A DNA stretch of 64,000 nt from positions 11,311 through 75,310 of the forward strand of contig NW_019774036.1 of the NCBI RefSeq assembly GCF_001039355.2. Reading direction: 5' to 3'. Numbering within the stretch: position 1 is the first letter of the stretch; the number at the start of each line of letters is the position of its first letter. Position numbers and translations under genes: made by a program. The notes beneath the pieces are model-generated. The model saw only the letters and a program-made list of their open reading frames with translations, was not told where the DNA came from and ran no database searches. This DNA is from Lingula anatina. Its lineage: Eukaryota > Brachiopoda > Lingulata > Lingulida > Lingulidae. Shown here piece by piece: positions 41,081-53,053 of this stretch.

Positions 41081-41400
41081 ATTATGGGTAAAATAATATA
41101 AATCTAATCGTATTCTATCGTTTTTCTGCACACATGGTGCGTACGTGCATATATACTCTACAAAATCCACTTTTCTTACATGCACTTTTCGACTCTTGTT
41201 GTTATGGACGGAATCGAATATGGCCGAATATTGTCGACAGAATACGGGAACCCCTTATCTTAGCGACTTTGTCATTGGTCAAGTTCCCAAGCTAAGCCAA
41301 TGAGATAACTCCGTTCATAACCATGAGCTCGTGTCCTGGCAACCGAGACGTCACGTAAACAATAAGCTAAAAATTAGGTCAACGCGAATGCAAATGTCTG
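41044..41400. promoter_or_regulatory. Head-to-head DNAH12/IQUB promoter
   Basis: The two first-exon donors face away from each other and are only about 395 bases apart (41042 and 41438). Between them are CCAAT boxes at 41066-41070 and 41297-41301 (plus) and 41274-41278 (minus). There is a CRE-like AGACGTCA at 41346-41353. An RFX X-box-like GTGTCCTGGCAAC lies at 41331-41343, with a perfect right half GGCAAC and an imperfect left half. No TATA box stands out. RFX factors are known regulators of ciliary genes. The sites themselves are seen; their function is inferred. Confidence 0.6.
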
Positions 41401-41437
41401 CAGGGAAAGGACGAGTGAATGTATAGTTAAAATACAG
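41380..41437 (+). other. IQUB: IQUB 5' untranslated exon
   Basis: The sequence AATACAG is followed by a GTATGT donor at 41438. The matching acceptor TTTTTTTCCACAG ends at 42115, 16 bases before the ATG at 42132. The start of this exon is a guess. An in-frame upstream ATG at 42084 exists only in the unspliced intron, so 42132 is preferred. Confidence 0.6.
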
Positions 41438-42131
41438 GTATGTTTATCGTTATATTTATATGATTTTTGTGTATGTTATAATTTCATTTATATATTTGAT
41501 TAACACTCGATTGTCAGGGTATGTTTTTGATATTTAAATGTCAAATTCTGAATTAAAAATCGTAATTATTGAGGCGAATATCTGGATGGTGACTGCCATG
41601 TTTTCATTGATTAGCCACGTTCATCTTTGCCAATTTCAGTGACATTTTGGCAATAATCCTATGATTTTACTCTTTTTCAAATTAATTCTTATTTATATCA
41701 ACGTGGTTTTTGTAAGACTGCCTGAGGTACTGATTATATTAGTATGGGGATAATGCCTGCAGGAGGGATAAAAACACTGTGTTGGCGTACACTAACAAAT
41801 TCTACATGTACAGATTTTTAAATCACTTTGTCACCAAATTGAATTTGAAGAGAGTTGTATTGCCACAGCTGTAGACAAGAGAGGTTATTGATTAGTCCCT
41901 GTACTGTATTGCAATATTTTACATTTCACATTAAATTCAAGATTAAGATTATAATTTGAAATTACTGTCAGATATATCACGCAAAATAAATCACTGTTAT
42001 TGCAAGGTGTTATTAACTGCAGGTTCATTTTTGTATTTATGATTTATTGACGTTAGAATGTGGTTAGAACTAAATTATGTTAATTGTTACTTAACGAGAA
42101 TGTTTTTTTCCACAGAAAAAACACAAATATC

Positions 42132-45100
42132 ATGGCAGACCAGGAAGAAACTGCTCAGCCTGAAGCTACAGAGGAACAACAGCCAGCTCCTGCAGAAGAG
42201 CAAGCTCCAGAGACACAGAATGAGACAGAAGAAACTGCTGCTACAGAAGCAGCAGAAGCAGCCTCTGCAGCAGAGGCTGAAGAAACAGCACCTGTCACAG
42301 AAACAGCAGAGACAGACCCTGCTGCAGAAACAACAGAAACTGCAGCAGAGCCAAATGGAACTGAACAGGAACAGGCAGCAGCCACAGAAAATGCAGAAGG
42401 AGAACAAGAAGCTGCAGCACCTGTAGAAGGGGAACAAGAGGCTGCAGTAGAAAATTCTGCAGAACAAGAAGTAGGAGAAACCCAGGAAGATACAGGTGAT
42501 GCTGCGCAGACATCAGAAGAAGTTAAAGCTGAGGACACGGCAGAGGCACCCACCACAGAAGAACAACCAGAGGGTGAGGGAGTGGAGGAGGAGAGCCCCA
42601 CTGCAGTTGTAGAAAACACAGACACTCAGGCTACTGAGGGTGAGACTGAGGCTGCTGGAGAGACACAGGAGGGTGTAGAGGAGGGTGCAGAAGAGGGGGC
42701 ACCACAGGCTGAAGAGGCTCCTGAGGAGGCTCCAAAAGAAGGAGCTCCAGAGGGAGACGAGGCCACACCTGCAGATGATAAGCCAGCAGAGGGTGAGGCA
42801 CAGGAGGAAGAAAAAGCCGAAGACGGTATGGAGACTGCAAAAGCCGATGAAGGAACAGCAGCAGCAGGAGAGGAAGAACAGAAAGCTGAGGAAGGGGAAC
42901 GAGCAGATCAACCCACAGAACTGGCTCCTCCGGCTCAGGAAGGAGAGAGCAAACCAGCAGACACTGAGGGTATTGCTGGGGCATCAGAGGTCAGTCTGGG
43001 TGCCAAGGGTCCAGAGCCCCCCACCCCCACCCCTGAACCCCAGAAAGAGAGTCATGGCACAGAGACCGTGGAGGGGAGGGACCAGTTTGAGGTTGACCCC
43101 CAGGCTGTCTCCCCCAGTCCTCATGTTAACCTGGATGCCAATGTCACAGGTAAATACACTATTCAGGGATGTAATTTTTCCTTTTTTTTCAGATTTCCAT
43201 TATTTTAAAACTTTGCTTTTTCTTTAACTATTTTTAAAACTTAAAATTTCAGATCCCCCCTCCCCCTACAAATCATATCTCTGAAAATTGTTTTATTGGA
43301 TATTTTATTTTAAAATATATTGTGCATTGATATCTTTATAAAAGTTTCTGTCACACGTTAAAACATTTTAAAATTAGAGTACTGGTATTCTTGAATTTGC
43401 AGATATTTTATATTTGAAAGTGTGTGAAATCTATAATGTCAAAATTATTATTTCAAATTTTTTTCCATATTTCCAGTAAAATTTGTCCTGATGCCCAGTG
43501 GTCAGGTGGCCACCTTGGCCTGTACTTTAGGTCAGACACTGTCCGAACTGAAGGCACATTTTGCAGCAGAACTGAAGATGCCAGCAAACACAATCCTCCT
43601 CATGTTTGATGGTGAGTGCTTGTCATATAGGCATTAAAATCTCCTGTCTTTAAAAAATGTCAAAGAAATTAGAAAGCTAAAATGTTACCTGTGACTAAAA
43701 TATGATATATGTGTCCCGACTTTTGAAACAGTTGCTATTGGGTTCTCAGTACTGTTAAACACACCTTGTTCCTCTCTTTGAATGGTGCATTTGAATTGAC
43801 AGCCAAGAAGAACATCTGAGATACAAATTTGTTTTTATTATTGTTTAATTAATTGAGAGTGAACATGAAAGTGTTACTAAGCATTGACATCACTGACAAA
43901 ATCTTTTCCATTGTGATGTCATAGTTATGATGTCACAAAGCAAAGACCATGAGGTCACAATCAGTTAGAAAACTTAGTAACATACAAGTGAAAACAATAC
44001 AAAATGTCCAAAGTACTAAAATGAGGTAAGGTTGATTAATTCTTCATATAGGATAAAGTCAATAATATTTATGGTAGTACAGGAAATGGAAATCTTGTTG
44101 TGAGTACTTGCTTTTATTGCTCTATTTTTTTTTTCAAACATTTAAGGTAAAAACATGAATGACAAGACTACACTGGCAGACCTTGGAGTTGGTCCTAATG
44201 GTACGGTACAGCTGGAGATGCAGTCAGCTGACCCAGTAAACGCCCCCATCAAACCTTACAGACCTCGCCAAGAATACCACATGCCTGACGTCATCACTGT
44301 CAGGGTGCCTACAGGTGAATGATGGCTACCTTTTTAAATTGATTTTTATTTATTTATTATTTTACTTTATTTATTTGTTTTCTTTTAAATGTTTTCACAG
44401 TTGATTTCAGTAGGTGTGAGAAATGAAGACAAACGTATGGATTCATCTCTCATGCAATGAACCTTTTGAGTTAATCTTTTGAACTTTTATAGAAATCATT
44501 CTTTGATGATTTTAAAAAAAAACTTGGGTATATTCTTATGAGAAATATTAGAATACCTTCATTATTTATTCATTCTGTTGAAAAAATGTTTTCTTGGCAT
44601 ATATATATTGAGTATGTTTTCAAATTCATGAAAGATAATGTAAGAAATTGTGACTTCAGAGGATGGCAAGGACTACAGAGATGTTGTGGTGGAAATTGAA
44701 AGGACCACAACCAAGAAGCCATTCTTGGGTGGTTACAAACACAAGAAAACCATGGTGGAGTACCACCACGCCTCTGCTCAGACCATGCAGAAGAGACCAC
44801 CAGAGTCCGGCGTGCAGAAGTTCTGCCGCGATACACAGACAGTACAGCAGCAAAACATGCGCATGCAGACGACGGAGGACACGTCCACACAGATGACAAA
44901 GATCGGAGTGTTTGTGTCCAATATGACAGACAAGCTGTTGGTGCCTGGGAAATACACCACTGCAGATCAGCACCATGCTATGATCCTACAAAAGGTATGG
45001 TACTGGTATCTTTAAGAGATAAGATTTTTTCCATTATTGTTATTTATTTATTTTATTTTTTATTTTGGATAGATTGGGGGGGGGGAGGGGTAGTACAAAA

Positions 45101-47960
45101 TGTGGTCATAATGAGAAGTTCACTTAAAAATCAATAACTGGGAAAATTTGAGAAGTTTTTGCTCTTGTTTGCATATGTAATAGGGACAGCATTAGAATAA
45201 TCATTGGCTCTTATTATGAACTGAGGTATTTAATAAGCTGAAGAATGTCAATGTGGTGACAAAAAAATTACATTTTCATGAGTCTATTGGATTCTGTTTT
45301 CAGGTGATCATAATCCAGAAGTACTACAGACGGTGGCTGGCCAAGCGCTATGTCCAGAGTGTGCGCGAGGACAGGAGGATGAGACTGGAGTGGGAAAGGA
45401 AGGAAGAAATAAGGAAGAAAAAGGAAAAAGAGGATAGAATTAAGAGAGAATTTGAAAGGAGGATGAATCCCAAATCAAAGGAAGATTTTGATTTATTATA
45501 TCATGCTTTGGAACGTGAGTGTACACTTAACTATTGTTTTATTGTGTTGAGCCATGCCATAAAATTTAAAGTTGCAAACAACAGATTTCTATGTCATCCT
45601 TAATTTAGAATAGTACTGTGATCAGTAGATTTGTGGGCTCTTTTAATTAAGAAACATTTCTTTGTTTTTTCACTAAAAATGAAAAAAAATAATATATTTG
45701 ATTTTGAAAAAAGGAAACTAATTCTGATTACATTTATGAAAATATATTTGCTTGCATAATAATTACACAAAAAGTTTCACACAAGCAACATTTTTTTTTT
45801 GTTTTTTTTTGTTTTTTTTTTGTGATTAAATTTTTCAAATTTGATACAATGATATGTTTTAGAATGGCGACAAGAAGAACTAGACAGAATCAACTCCAGT
45901 TTGTCAGGAGCAGAGAGGAAAGCTGCCCTCTGTCAGCTCTTGGAGCAGGAGACACAACTCATAGCTTCTATAGGAAGACACAAACTGGAGGCCGACTCCG
46001 ATAACAAGTCCAAAAATATTGAGAAATTCTTAGAAAAGGTGAGCTCTCTTTTATTTTCCACTGCTTAATGGATAATTAATAACATTTTTTTCTGATTGAG
46101 TGTGTTTAAAATAAACAAGCCCATTCATTTGGCTTAATGAGATCAGTTTTAAGATTGTTTTATCCCACGCATCTATATAGATGATAAATACCAATTTTTG
46201 TTAATGTTTAACAAATCAACAAATAAAATTCCAAGCTCTGATCTTTAAAATAGTTTCAAACACATACATGGTCATGAATGGAAGTTTTCTTTGAATTGAC
46301 TTTGTATGAATTTTTTAAATAAAGGTTAGGAACAAATTTTTTTTGAGATATATGATATTTTTAAAATAATTGAAGCCAATGACAATAATTTCAGGCTGCG
46401 GCTCCCAAGAGATGGAAGAGCGGTGATGGAAAGTACACGGAAATGGACACCCCGTTCACCATTAGAGCTCAGGAGCTGAAGGATATCTATAACAGTATCA
46501 ATATGAAGTATTTAACACAAGATGAGAGGCTGGACGTATTACTTACACTGAAACATACAGTGAAGGTGAGAGCAGCAGGATTGAGATTTTGATAGAATGT
46601 ACCATAAAAAGTAATAATAATAATATTAAAATAATTATTATATTTTTTATCGCATTATACTCTGTATACTGTACTTATCAGCTGTTTTCAGTAATATCTT
46701 ATAGCTGTTCATTTTGGCAAAAAAAAAAAAAAGGATTTTCCTGAGGTAAACGGTACAATCTTCTCCATATTTACCAATGAATCTATTTCGACATTCATGG
46801 TTAGCCCCTGTTTTTTTTCTATAAAAAGTTTGGTCTTTTGTTCTAGGAACATGACTGTAAGTTAACCCAGGAGATCATAGAGCTCATAGACAGAGAGGCA
46901 GATCTCTTGATGAGAGGAGTGAAGGAAAACAACTTGGAGGGACTTAGGAAGAGAATCTCTACATTATTCCTACAGTACATCAAGACCCCGACATTTAACC
47001 CAGAGGCCGCCAGGTTACTCAAGGTACGGCGTCTTTAGATTATTTTGTTAATTTTGTGAAAATGTATAACATCGCATCAGACTCCTTTATACCATATATA
47101 CTGACAGTTATTCGTGATTTCTATGCCTGCATTTGTACATGTCTAGTGTCTGTAGTCTGTTTGGAGACAAAAGGTTTAGTGTAAGTGCAGATGTATTTTC
47201 AATTTTTAATTTAAAATTTATTAAAGGCTTACTTTTTAATAAGAAAGTGGTTGAAAAGAGAGGAAGTTTGAGTGATGCGGAATGCGCTAATATATTTTAA
47301 TCAATAGTTTATTTAAATGAAAATTTATTCATTTCATCATTTCTTTATACCATTATTTTTTATTTATCTTTAAAATCTTCAATTTATATATTTATTTGCA
47401 GGTCCCACAGGATCCGTCCACACTTCGCAAGAACATCTACTACTGCCGAAGCTGCAACAGTTATCTTCCGTCCACAGAATTCCAGCTGTCGTCCAACTCT
47501 CGGACCGTTGGCAAATGTCGCAACTGCATGAAGATCGACAACGACGCCCGCGTCCGGCAAGATCTCAGCCATTACCGCTTCATGCTCAAGACGCTGCGTC
47601 GCTCGGAAGAACAGTTCCAAGATGGCGCCAAGATTGCGTTCTTGTTACAGGTAAGCTTTGATCGCAGTGCTAACGTCACAGCTAAAAGGGTATCCAGGAA
47701 TTTCTATTCTTTACATTTTGTATACACTTTACATTTCATTGGCACTTCTTTTGGTATTTTAATAACAAAGTGTATTGCTAGCAGCTTTGTTATGCTGTAC
47801 CTTGCACAAAATCTGAATTCTTTCCTAAAGCGAAAAATTAAGATGTGTAAGTGTTCTAGTAGCACTTTATTTTATATAGCTTAGTCATACTTTGATTTAA
47901 AACTGGGGTTCATAATGATATTGCTGAGTATTCATGCTTGTTTATGTAGGAATCTTGAAC

Positions 47961-48000
<40 letters not shown>

Positions 48001-48813
48001 GACTGCGTTCGTACTTAGAAGCGAGCGAAGTTGGTTGTAAGAGTACATCGTTAATCATTTTGAACTCCATATTCCCGTGTTATCTTTCTAGGAGAGTGAC
48101 TTGCGTTACTTGATCGAGAACGTCTGGAACAGCCAGAGCGTCCTCAGCGCCTGGGAGGACCTCTACGACCTGGTGCTGTGCCGCTGGGACAAGTTTGCAG
48201 AGTGGGCCCCCTGGAACTGCGTCCTCCTGACCAAGGACGAGGCGTCCGCTCATATGAAGCTGGAGAACCTGGAGGAGGTGGGTGGTTAGAACTTTGACTT
48301 CAGATTTTTTTAAGATGAAGAATTATTTCTATGGCTAGGACATTGAAATACACGATGTCTGAGGATAATATTATGTATTTTGTGTGAGTTAAGGTAGATA
48401 TTAGAGATGGTTTACAATTAAGTGTTACATGAAAAATATTATTAAATACTGTGGTTCTGTAAGTGACTGAATGTATTTACGATTTTTAAGTGGAGTTACA
48501 AGAAGTGGAAATTGCTTCATTAATAGATTTATTTGCGTTTTTGTAGAATAAGTCGATTGGTTTAAAATATTTATTATTCTGTGACGAAAATACAAATAAT
48601 AACACATAAAATTCTACTTTTCATCAGGGTTACGGTCAAGTCTTAATCCACAAGGTTAAGCACAAGCACACCTTGGCTCGGAACTATTTCTCTCGTCTGC
48701 CAGGAATGGCGGAGTACATGCATCAGAAGTCTAAAACAACTTTAACCAACCAAGACCAGTCCTCTCCGTCCATAGCGGGAAAAGCAGTGCCAAAACAGAT
48801 GATAAAAGCTTGA
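42132..48813 (+). CDS. IQUB: IQ motif and ubiquitin-like domain protein (complete, 12 exons)
   Basis: IQUB is a radial-spoke (RS1) adaptor of motile cilia. The first, noncoding exon ends at 41437. Coding exons: 42132-43149 (exon begins 42116), 43477-43611, 44147-44314, 44660-44994, 45304-45514, 45863-46038, 46395-46565, 46847-47023, 47402-47650, 48092-48277 and 48628-48813. All phases agree, for 1003 residues. Residues 1-339 are a Glu/Ala/Thr-rich acidic tail on one exon. The ubiquitin-like fold starts at [20 protein letters not shown]. The IQ motif is [16 protein letters not shown] CxxC...CxxC pair (YYCRSC and KCRNC) lies in exon 47402-47650. Vertebrate IQUB is near 790 residues, so the excess is the acidic tail. 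It is divergently paired with DNAH12. Confidence 0.93.
47960..47998. repeat. Poly-A run in IQUB intron 10
   Basis: About 38 A residues, followed by about 50 bases with no counterpart in copy 2. At the matching site in the second IQUB copy (about 57568) the sequence goes straight from GAACGCAAAATAACGACTGCG with only a few A. This is an insertion or expansion that distinguishes the two copies. Confidence 0.85.
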
Positions 48814-49207
48814 ACTACCAGTCATTTATAATTTTAATAAGGGACAGTGATGGTGATTTGGGCTTGTGGATAAAGAATGTTTTCATGGAATTTATTGCCG
48901 CAATGTCATGATAAATTATTCCGCACCAATCGGACAAATTATACTACGTCAGAGCCGAAGGGATTTTTTTTTTAATCAGAACATGTGCTTAGACCATTAA
49001 AATGTGATGCAAAACCATTACCGGCATATTTTTATAAAACAAGCGAAAACACGTGGATTCATATGGCAAGTTCAACGATGCCAATGTGATATTGTCTAGC
49101 TCCGTTGGGATCGGGTATATAATTAAATATTTATGAGAATATTTTGAATACGGTTATTCCAAACTATTTTTAAAATAAGTTGTGCGATTTGTATATAATT
49201 GCTTGTA

Positions 49208-49213
49208 AATAAA
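49208..49213 (+). terminator. IQUB: Poly(A) signal of IQUB
   Basis: AATAAA about 395 bases after the stop codon, followed by a GT-rich stretch (TTTGAGTGTTGGTTTT), the normal arrangement for cleavage and polyadenylation. The second copy keeps the same signal at 58749-58754. Confidence 0.65.
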
Positions 49214-49889
49214 TTATATTGTATCTGATCTTTGAGTGTTGGTTTTATATATTTTATTGATTTGATACGCGAATAACAGAAACTGCGACGCCAAAAAGAT
49301 TGGGACAATTGCAATGCTTACTATTAAAAATCGACTCAATTATTAAAAGAGCATACCACGTGCCCCCCCCCCCCCCCCAAAAAAAAAAATAATAATAAAT
49401 AATAATAATAATAATAAGTAAATAAAACAGACTCGCTCTTGACAGCATCATACGCGCACGTGTCTACTGGGATGACGTTACTAGCTCATTAACAATCTAC
49501 AGTGGATTTTGGCAGATGTCATTTTAACGGGGCATATAATTGCTATCATTGCAATACATGTTGCCAGGTAATATAAAAAGGCAATATTGAAATACTAAAA
49601 AATCATTTGGAAGTTGTGTGGCATTCTATTTTTATTATGACATTCTTTGAAGTAAAAATACCACAGTATAGTATCACGCAAAATTTTAAAATCACCAAAA
49701 TGAAATGTCTTTCACATCTTTCATCCTTTAACCAACTGCAACTGAAATAGAAAAAAGTAAACGAATGTTTATATTTCCCGACCGACGATCCCAATATTAC
49801 CCCAGTTTTTTCTCTCTGAAAAGGTTAATATTCAATAATCTTCTGAAACATTGCTAAGCAAAACTTAAAAGGGATAATAACTCTCCGTA

Positions 49890-49891
<2 letters not shown>

Positions 49892-49960
<69 letters not shown>
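49892..49960. repeat. (TA)n microsatellite
   Basis: About 34 TA units in the IQUB 3' flank. The second copy has only ATGAGATCTATATTTCAC at this place (about 59472), so the run is specific to copy 1. Confidence 0.9.
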
Positions 49961-49963
<3 letters not shown>

Positions 49964-50718
49964 ATTGTGAAAAACTCATAGAAATATAACGTGTTCTATT
50001 TTTCCATAAAAAAAGGCAGTTATTGCTATTACTCTGATATCTGAGCTTGTCTTTAGATTACGTCACCTCCATTGATGGCTATACTCTGTTAAGAGATTAT
50101 AACAAAAAAAAAAAAAAAAACTTTTTAGAAAAAAAAAAAACAGTTACTAACTTTGAATGAAAAAATGGATTCATTAACCATTGGTAAATATGGGAAAATT
50201 GTTGTTTACTCCAGGAAAATTCATTTTTTTTGGCCAAAAGGAAGAGTTATATTATAATCCCTTTAATATAGTTAGCTTGCGCTATTTGTCTTATTGGATT
50301 TTTAACAGGGGGTCACCTAGCTAAGACACGATTTTACCTGACATACTGCTCGAGTAATTATTCTAATACATATGAAATCATATATTGCAGGCCTGCCTAT
50401 ATCCCATGTATTGTATGGTAGAACTTACCATTTATGATAAAGATTGGGGTTAGCTATTTACTCCAGCTTGGGGTCAAACTTTTTCAAAATCTGCAATTGA
50501 TTGAATATTGAATGCGTAGCATCAATTACGAATAGAATTTCCTTACAATTAATGGCTGGTGATTATTAAGGGAAAAAATTATCTGAATTTTTTTTTTCAT
50601 CGAGGATTTTCTTAACATTTTGGTGAGGTATGAAATTCCTACTGCAGATACCTTCAAGAACAAATAAGCACATTTTATTTATCGCAGTATTCAATATGAA
50701 TTTCTCAAACAAAATTTC

Positions 50719-51828
50719 TTATAGTGTGCATAATAATGAAAGCATCTTTGTAATCAGGTTTACCTTTGCACATGCTTGAATACATTCCTCGTCGCTTACG
50801 AATCCATCACCTGAATTAGAAAACATAATCGCCAGCATCACTTTGTGACGTTACCATAGCAACCCAGAGTATGTACATGTAACATAACGCATTTGCTCCG
50901 TTTCAGAAAAAATATTAATTTGAGGTTCGCTCTTAACTCTAAATATTAAAACACGCTTACCATCGATATCCAGTGAGAGTATCTGGTCTATATCGGCCAT
51001 GGTCAAAACCCCATCGTTATTGAAATCACCCAGTTGGAAGAGCGCATGGATCCACGTTGTTTTTAGAACAGAACTGGCTTTCATGAAATATCTCACATAT
51101 TCGCTTGCCGTGACTTCATCATTATCTGAAAAAAAATAATAATAATAGGCATTGTCAATAATATATTTCTGATTCGCATTATTCAATGAAATCTATGTTC
51201 GGATGTACTATTAGGATAGTACAGAATGGACAGTTTTGTACAAAACGATTGCATGTCATCTGGAGATAACCATATACAACTTTTATGAAATATGTAGTAT
51301 ATTTTATATTACTTTTAACCATCGTCAACACAAAATACGTCCTAAAACCTACGGTCGGTGTCAGCGGCATCCAAAAATGCGGCCCATTCCAGTTTGCCGA
51401 TCATCCCGTCGTTGTTGAAGTCAATGATATCGCAAAGCAATGTTCCTATTTCCTTTGCTGTGAGGGTCGGCTTTTTGGCATCCCTACGACCACAATAACT
51501 ACAACAATGTAAAACAGCTCTTTTGAAAAGTATCTCTGATTACATAATGTGTTCTTCAGTACGCAGGGAAAGTCAAAAGAAAATATATGAAACAGACAAA
51601 AACCAATACAACACGACAATTTTGGTGTTAACCGGATGTTTCTGTTTGAAATTGTCGGCCATATGTCAAACAGAGTTGGAAACAATTGATTGCAACGGCT
51701 TTCACGGGGCACTGAACGATGGTTTACAATTAATATGGAGAGAGAGATTTCAAAACGAGCGATGGTGCTTACATGTTTGTTGCCATGGAGACAAGACACA
51801 GGCCCACGATCATCAAGTAGAACCTCAT
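50719..51828 (-). CDS. Small secreted protein with four EF-hands
   Basis: Four coding exons: 51773-51828, 51353-51483, 50961-51125 and 50719-50810, joining in phase to 147 residues. The first exon encodes a signal peptide (MRFYLMIVGLCLVSMATN). Four 12-residue calcium loops follow: DFNNDGMIGKLE; DTDHNDEVTASE (spans an exon junction, with Asp where Gly is usual); DFNNDGVLTMAD; and DIDGDGFVSDEE (also spans a junction). Two Cys lie in the C-terminal segment ECIQACAK. The stop at 50719 is followed by a minus-strand AATAAA at about 50674-50679. It looks like a secreted calcium-binding protein of calmodulin-like layout; I do not recognise a named family. The last 14 residues could change if another 3' exon exists. 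It is not a single open reading frame and is easily missed. Confidence 0.8.
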
Positions 51829-51842
51829 TTTCTATTTGCGGT

Positions 51843-52186
51843 ACTTGAACAGAAATCAGATATCAACTCAACACAGGAAACTACAATAGGACAAACTAAT
51901 CCTTGCTAAGGATGATAAAAATTGAATGATTTACACACGCACGCACACACACATACACACACATACACACACACACACAAACACACACACACAGATTTAT
52001 CACTTTTTGTCATCATACTTTTAGGAAAAGTAGATCTCGCGAATATATCAAAAACTTCATTTTTCACTTGTCCGTTTTCTTCAAATGGAGCTATGTTTTG
52101 AGAATCAGTCTAAACAAATGTAATTACCCAAAAAAGTAATTGAGCAACTGATATTTTATAGAAATAATTTCATTTTTAAACTTACT
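51843..52186 (-). other. Probable 5'UTR intron of the EF-hand gene
   Basis: On the minus strand ATATCAA is followed by a strong GTAAGTTT donor at 52185-52178, and CTGTTCAAG is a plausible acceptor ending at 51844, 15 bases upstream of the ATG. The leader exon would then start to the right of 52186. A (CA)n run (51940-51992) lies within this intron. The acceptor choice is tentative. Confidence 0.4.
51940..51992. repeat. (CA)n microsatellite
   Basis: An interrupted CA run in the probable 5'UTR intron of the EF-hand gene. Confidence 0.85.
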
Positions 52187-52261
52187 TGATATGAATGTTT
52201 ACACCAGCGATGTCTATCAGTAGAGATCTCCGACTAAAATGACAAACGTAAGCACTTCAAA

Positions 52262-52670
52262 GAGGTTCATTGCGACAGACACGTCATCAGAAGATATGCT
52301 GGTACTTCTGAAGTACTCAGTGACGGGTGAAATTAAATCGGAACTCCTTCAACAGCGCTCCTTTAAAAATGTGTAAGGCAGACAAGAGAGAGGTAGGTAC
52401 GGTAGGTCAGTTCAGATTTAACGCGACTTTCTTGCTTATCTACGTAGGAAACTGCCCTGTTTAAATCACACAAAAACGGGATTAAAATATATAAAAAAAT
52501 TACGAAAACCATTGGTAAGGTTTCGTCAGAAGGTTATTAATGTCTACCCCGACAGCTACAAGCATCACTTTTACATGTTAAGATATACCATGAAGACTAA
52601 GGACGATAGATAAAAGACAAACCAGAAACAACCAAAATGCAGTACATGTAGTTTCCCATGCCAGGATTAC
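52262..52670. repeat. Block upstream of the EF-hand gene, copy 1
   Basis: It matches 63235-63655 in the same orientation (shared stretches such as TGCGACAGACACGTCATCAG, GGTGAAATTAAATC, GGCAGACAAGAG and GGTAGGTCAGTTCAGATT). In copy 1 it lies just upstream of the EF-hand gene, so it may hold that gene's promoter. Beyond 52670 the two copies part. Confidence 0.8.
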
Positions 52671-52904
52671 CTTGTAACGAACCTTTCATACAATGAATGT
52701 CCTAGCCTCATATAATTTTTGTATGCTTATTCCAAGCGTGAGCTCGTATAATAGGACACTGCGTTTTCGACTTAAGCCTCCGAAACAACGCCCGTCTCCG
52801 TCCCTCTCAATCCCCTTCTCTCCTCTTCCCCTCTTCCTTCCTCAGGTATCAATCTGATCGTATATACACTGATTTCTTATCTTACGTGAATCTAATGCTA
52901 GAGA

Positions 52905-53053
52905 TATTTTCGGACAGTCTTTCAAATTATCTTTGTTGATCCATCCTCCATTTTTTGACCGTCTTCTGGCAGAAAAAATGAGATACCCGTCAATGTAAAC
53001 TTGAAAATCTGACCGTCTTCTGGAAGACCCAGAAGATGGCCTAAATCCGCCCG
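52905..53053 (-). repeat. Dispersed repeat, copy B
   Basis: The reverse complement matches 15022-15180 closely: GGCGGATTTAGGCCATCTTC, then a block with two GAAGACGGTCA motifs, then GGATCAACAAAGATAATTTG. It is a non-coding interspersed repeat; the family is not identified. Confidence 0.75.

Larger units (their letters stand above)
44350..50720. repeat. Segment present twice: copy 1 (IQUB intron 4 to EF-hand gene 3' end)
   Basis: This segment aligns by eye along its whole length with 53863-60330. It starts inside IQUB intron 4, covers exons 5-12 and the 3' flank, and the match ends at the 3' end of the EF-hand gene. Copy 1 has a (TA)n run at 49892-49960 and a poly-A run at 47960-47998 that copy 2 lacks. 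In the exons I compared by eye the difference is a few percent, mostly at third positions. Confidence 0.9.

Noticed and set aside
41198-41211. GTTGTTATGGACGG as a second X-box
   Set aside because: The right half-site does not match the RFX consensus. The better candidate is at 41331-41343.
42084-42131. Upstream in-frame ATG for IQUB at 42084
   Set aside because: It lies in the intron before the TTTCCACAG acceptor ending at 42115, so it is absent from spliced mRNA.
42087-42984. Long minus-strand and alternate-frame reading frames opposite the first IQUB coding exon
   Set aside because: They are shadows of the Glu/Ala-rich, stop-poor repeat sequence. Cys/Leu/Ser-rich products are expected from its complement.
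47384-47620. Minus-strand 78-codon frame (and 56978-57247 in copy 2) opposite IQUB exon 10
   Set aside because: Antisense shadow of a conserved coding exon, preserved only because the exon itself is conserved.
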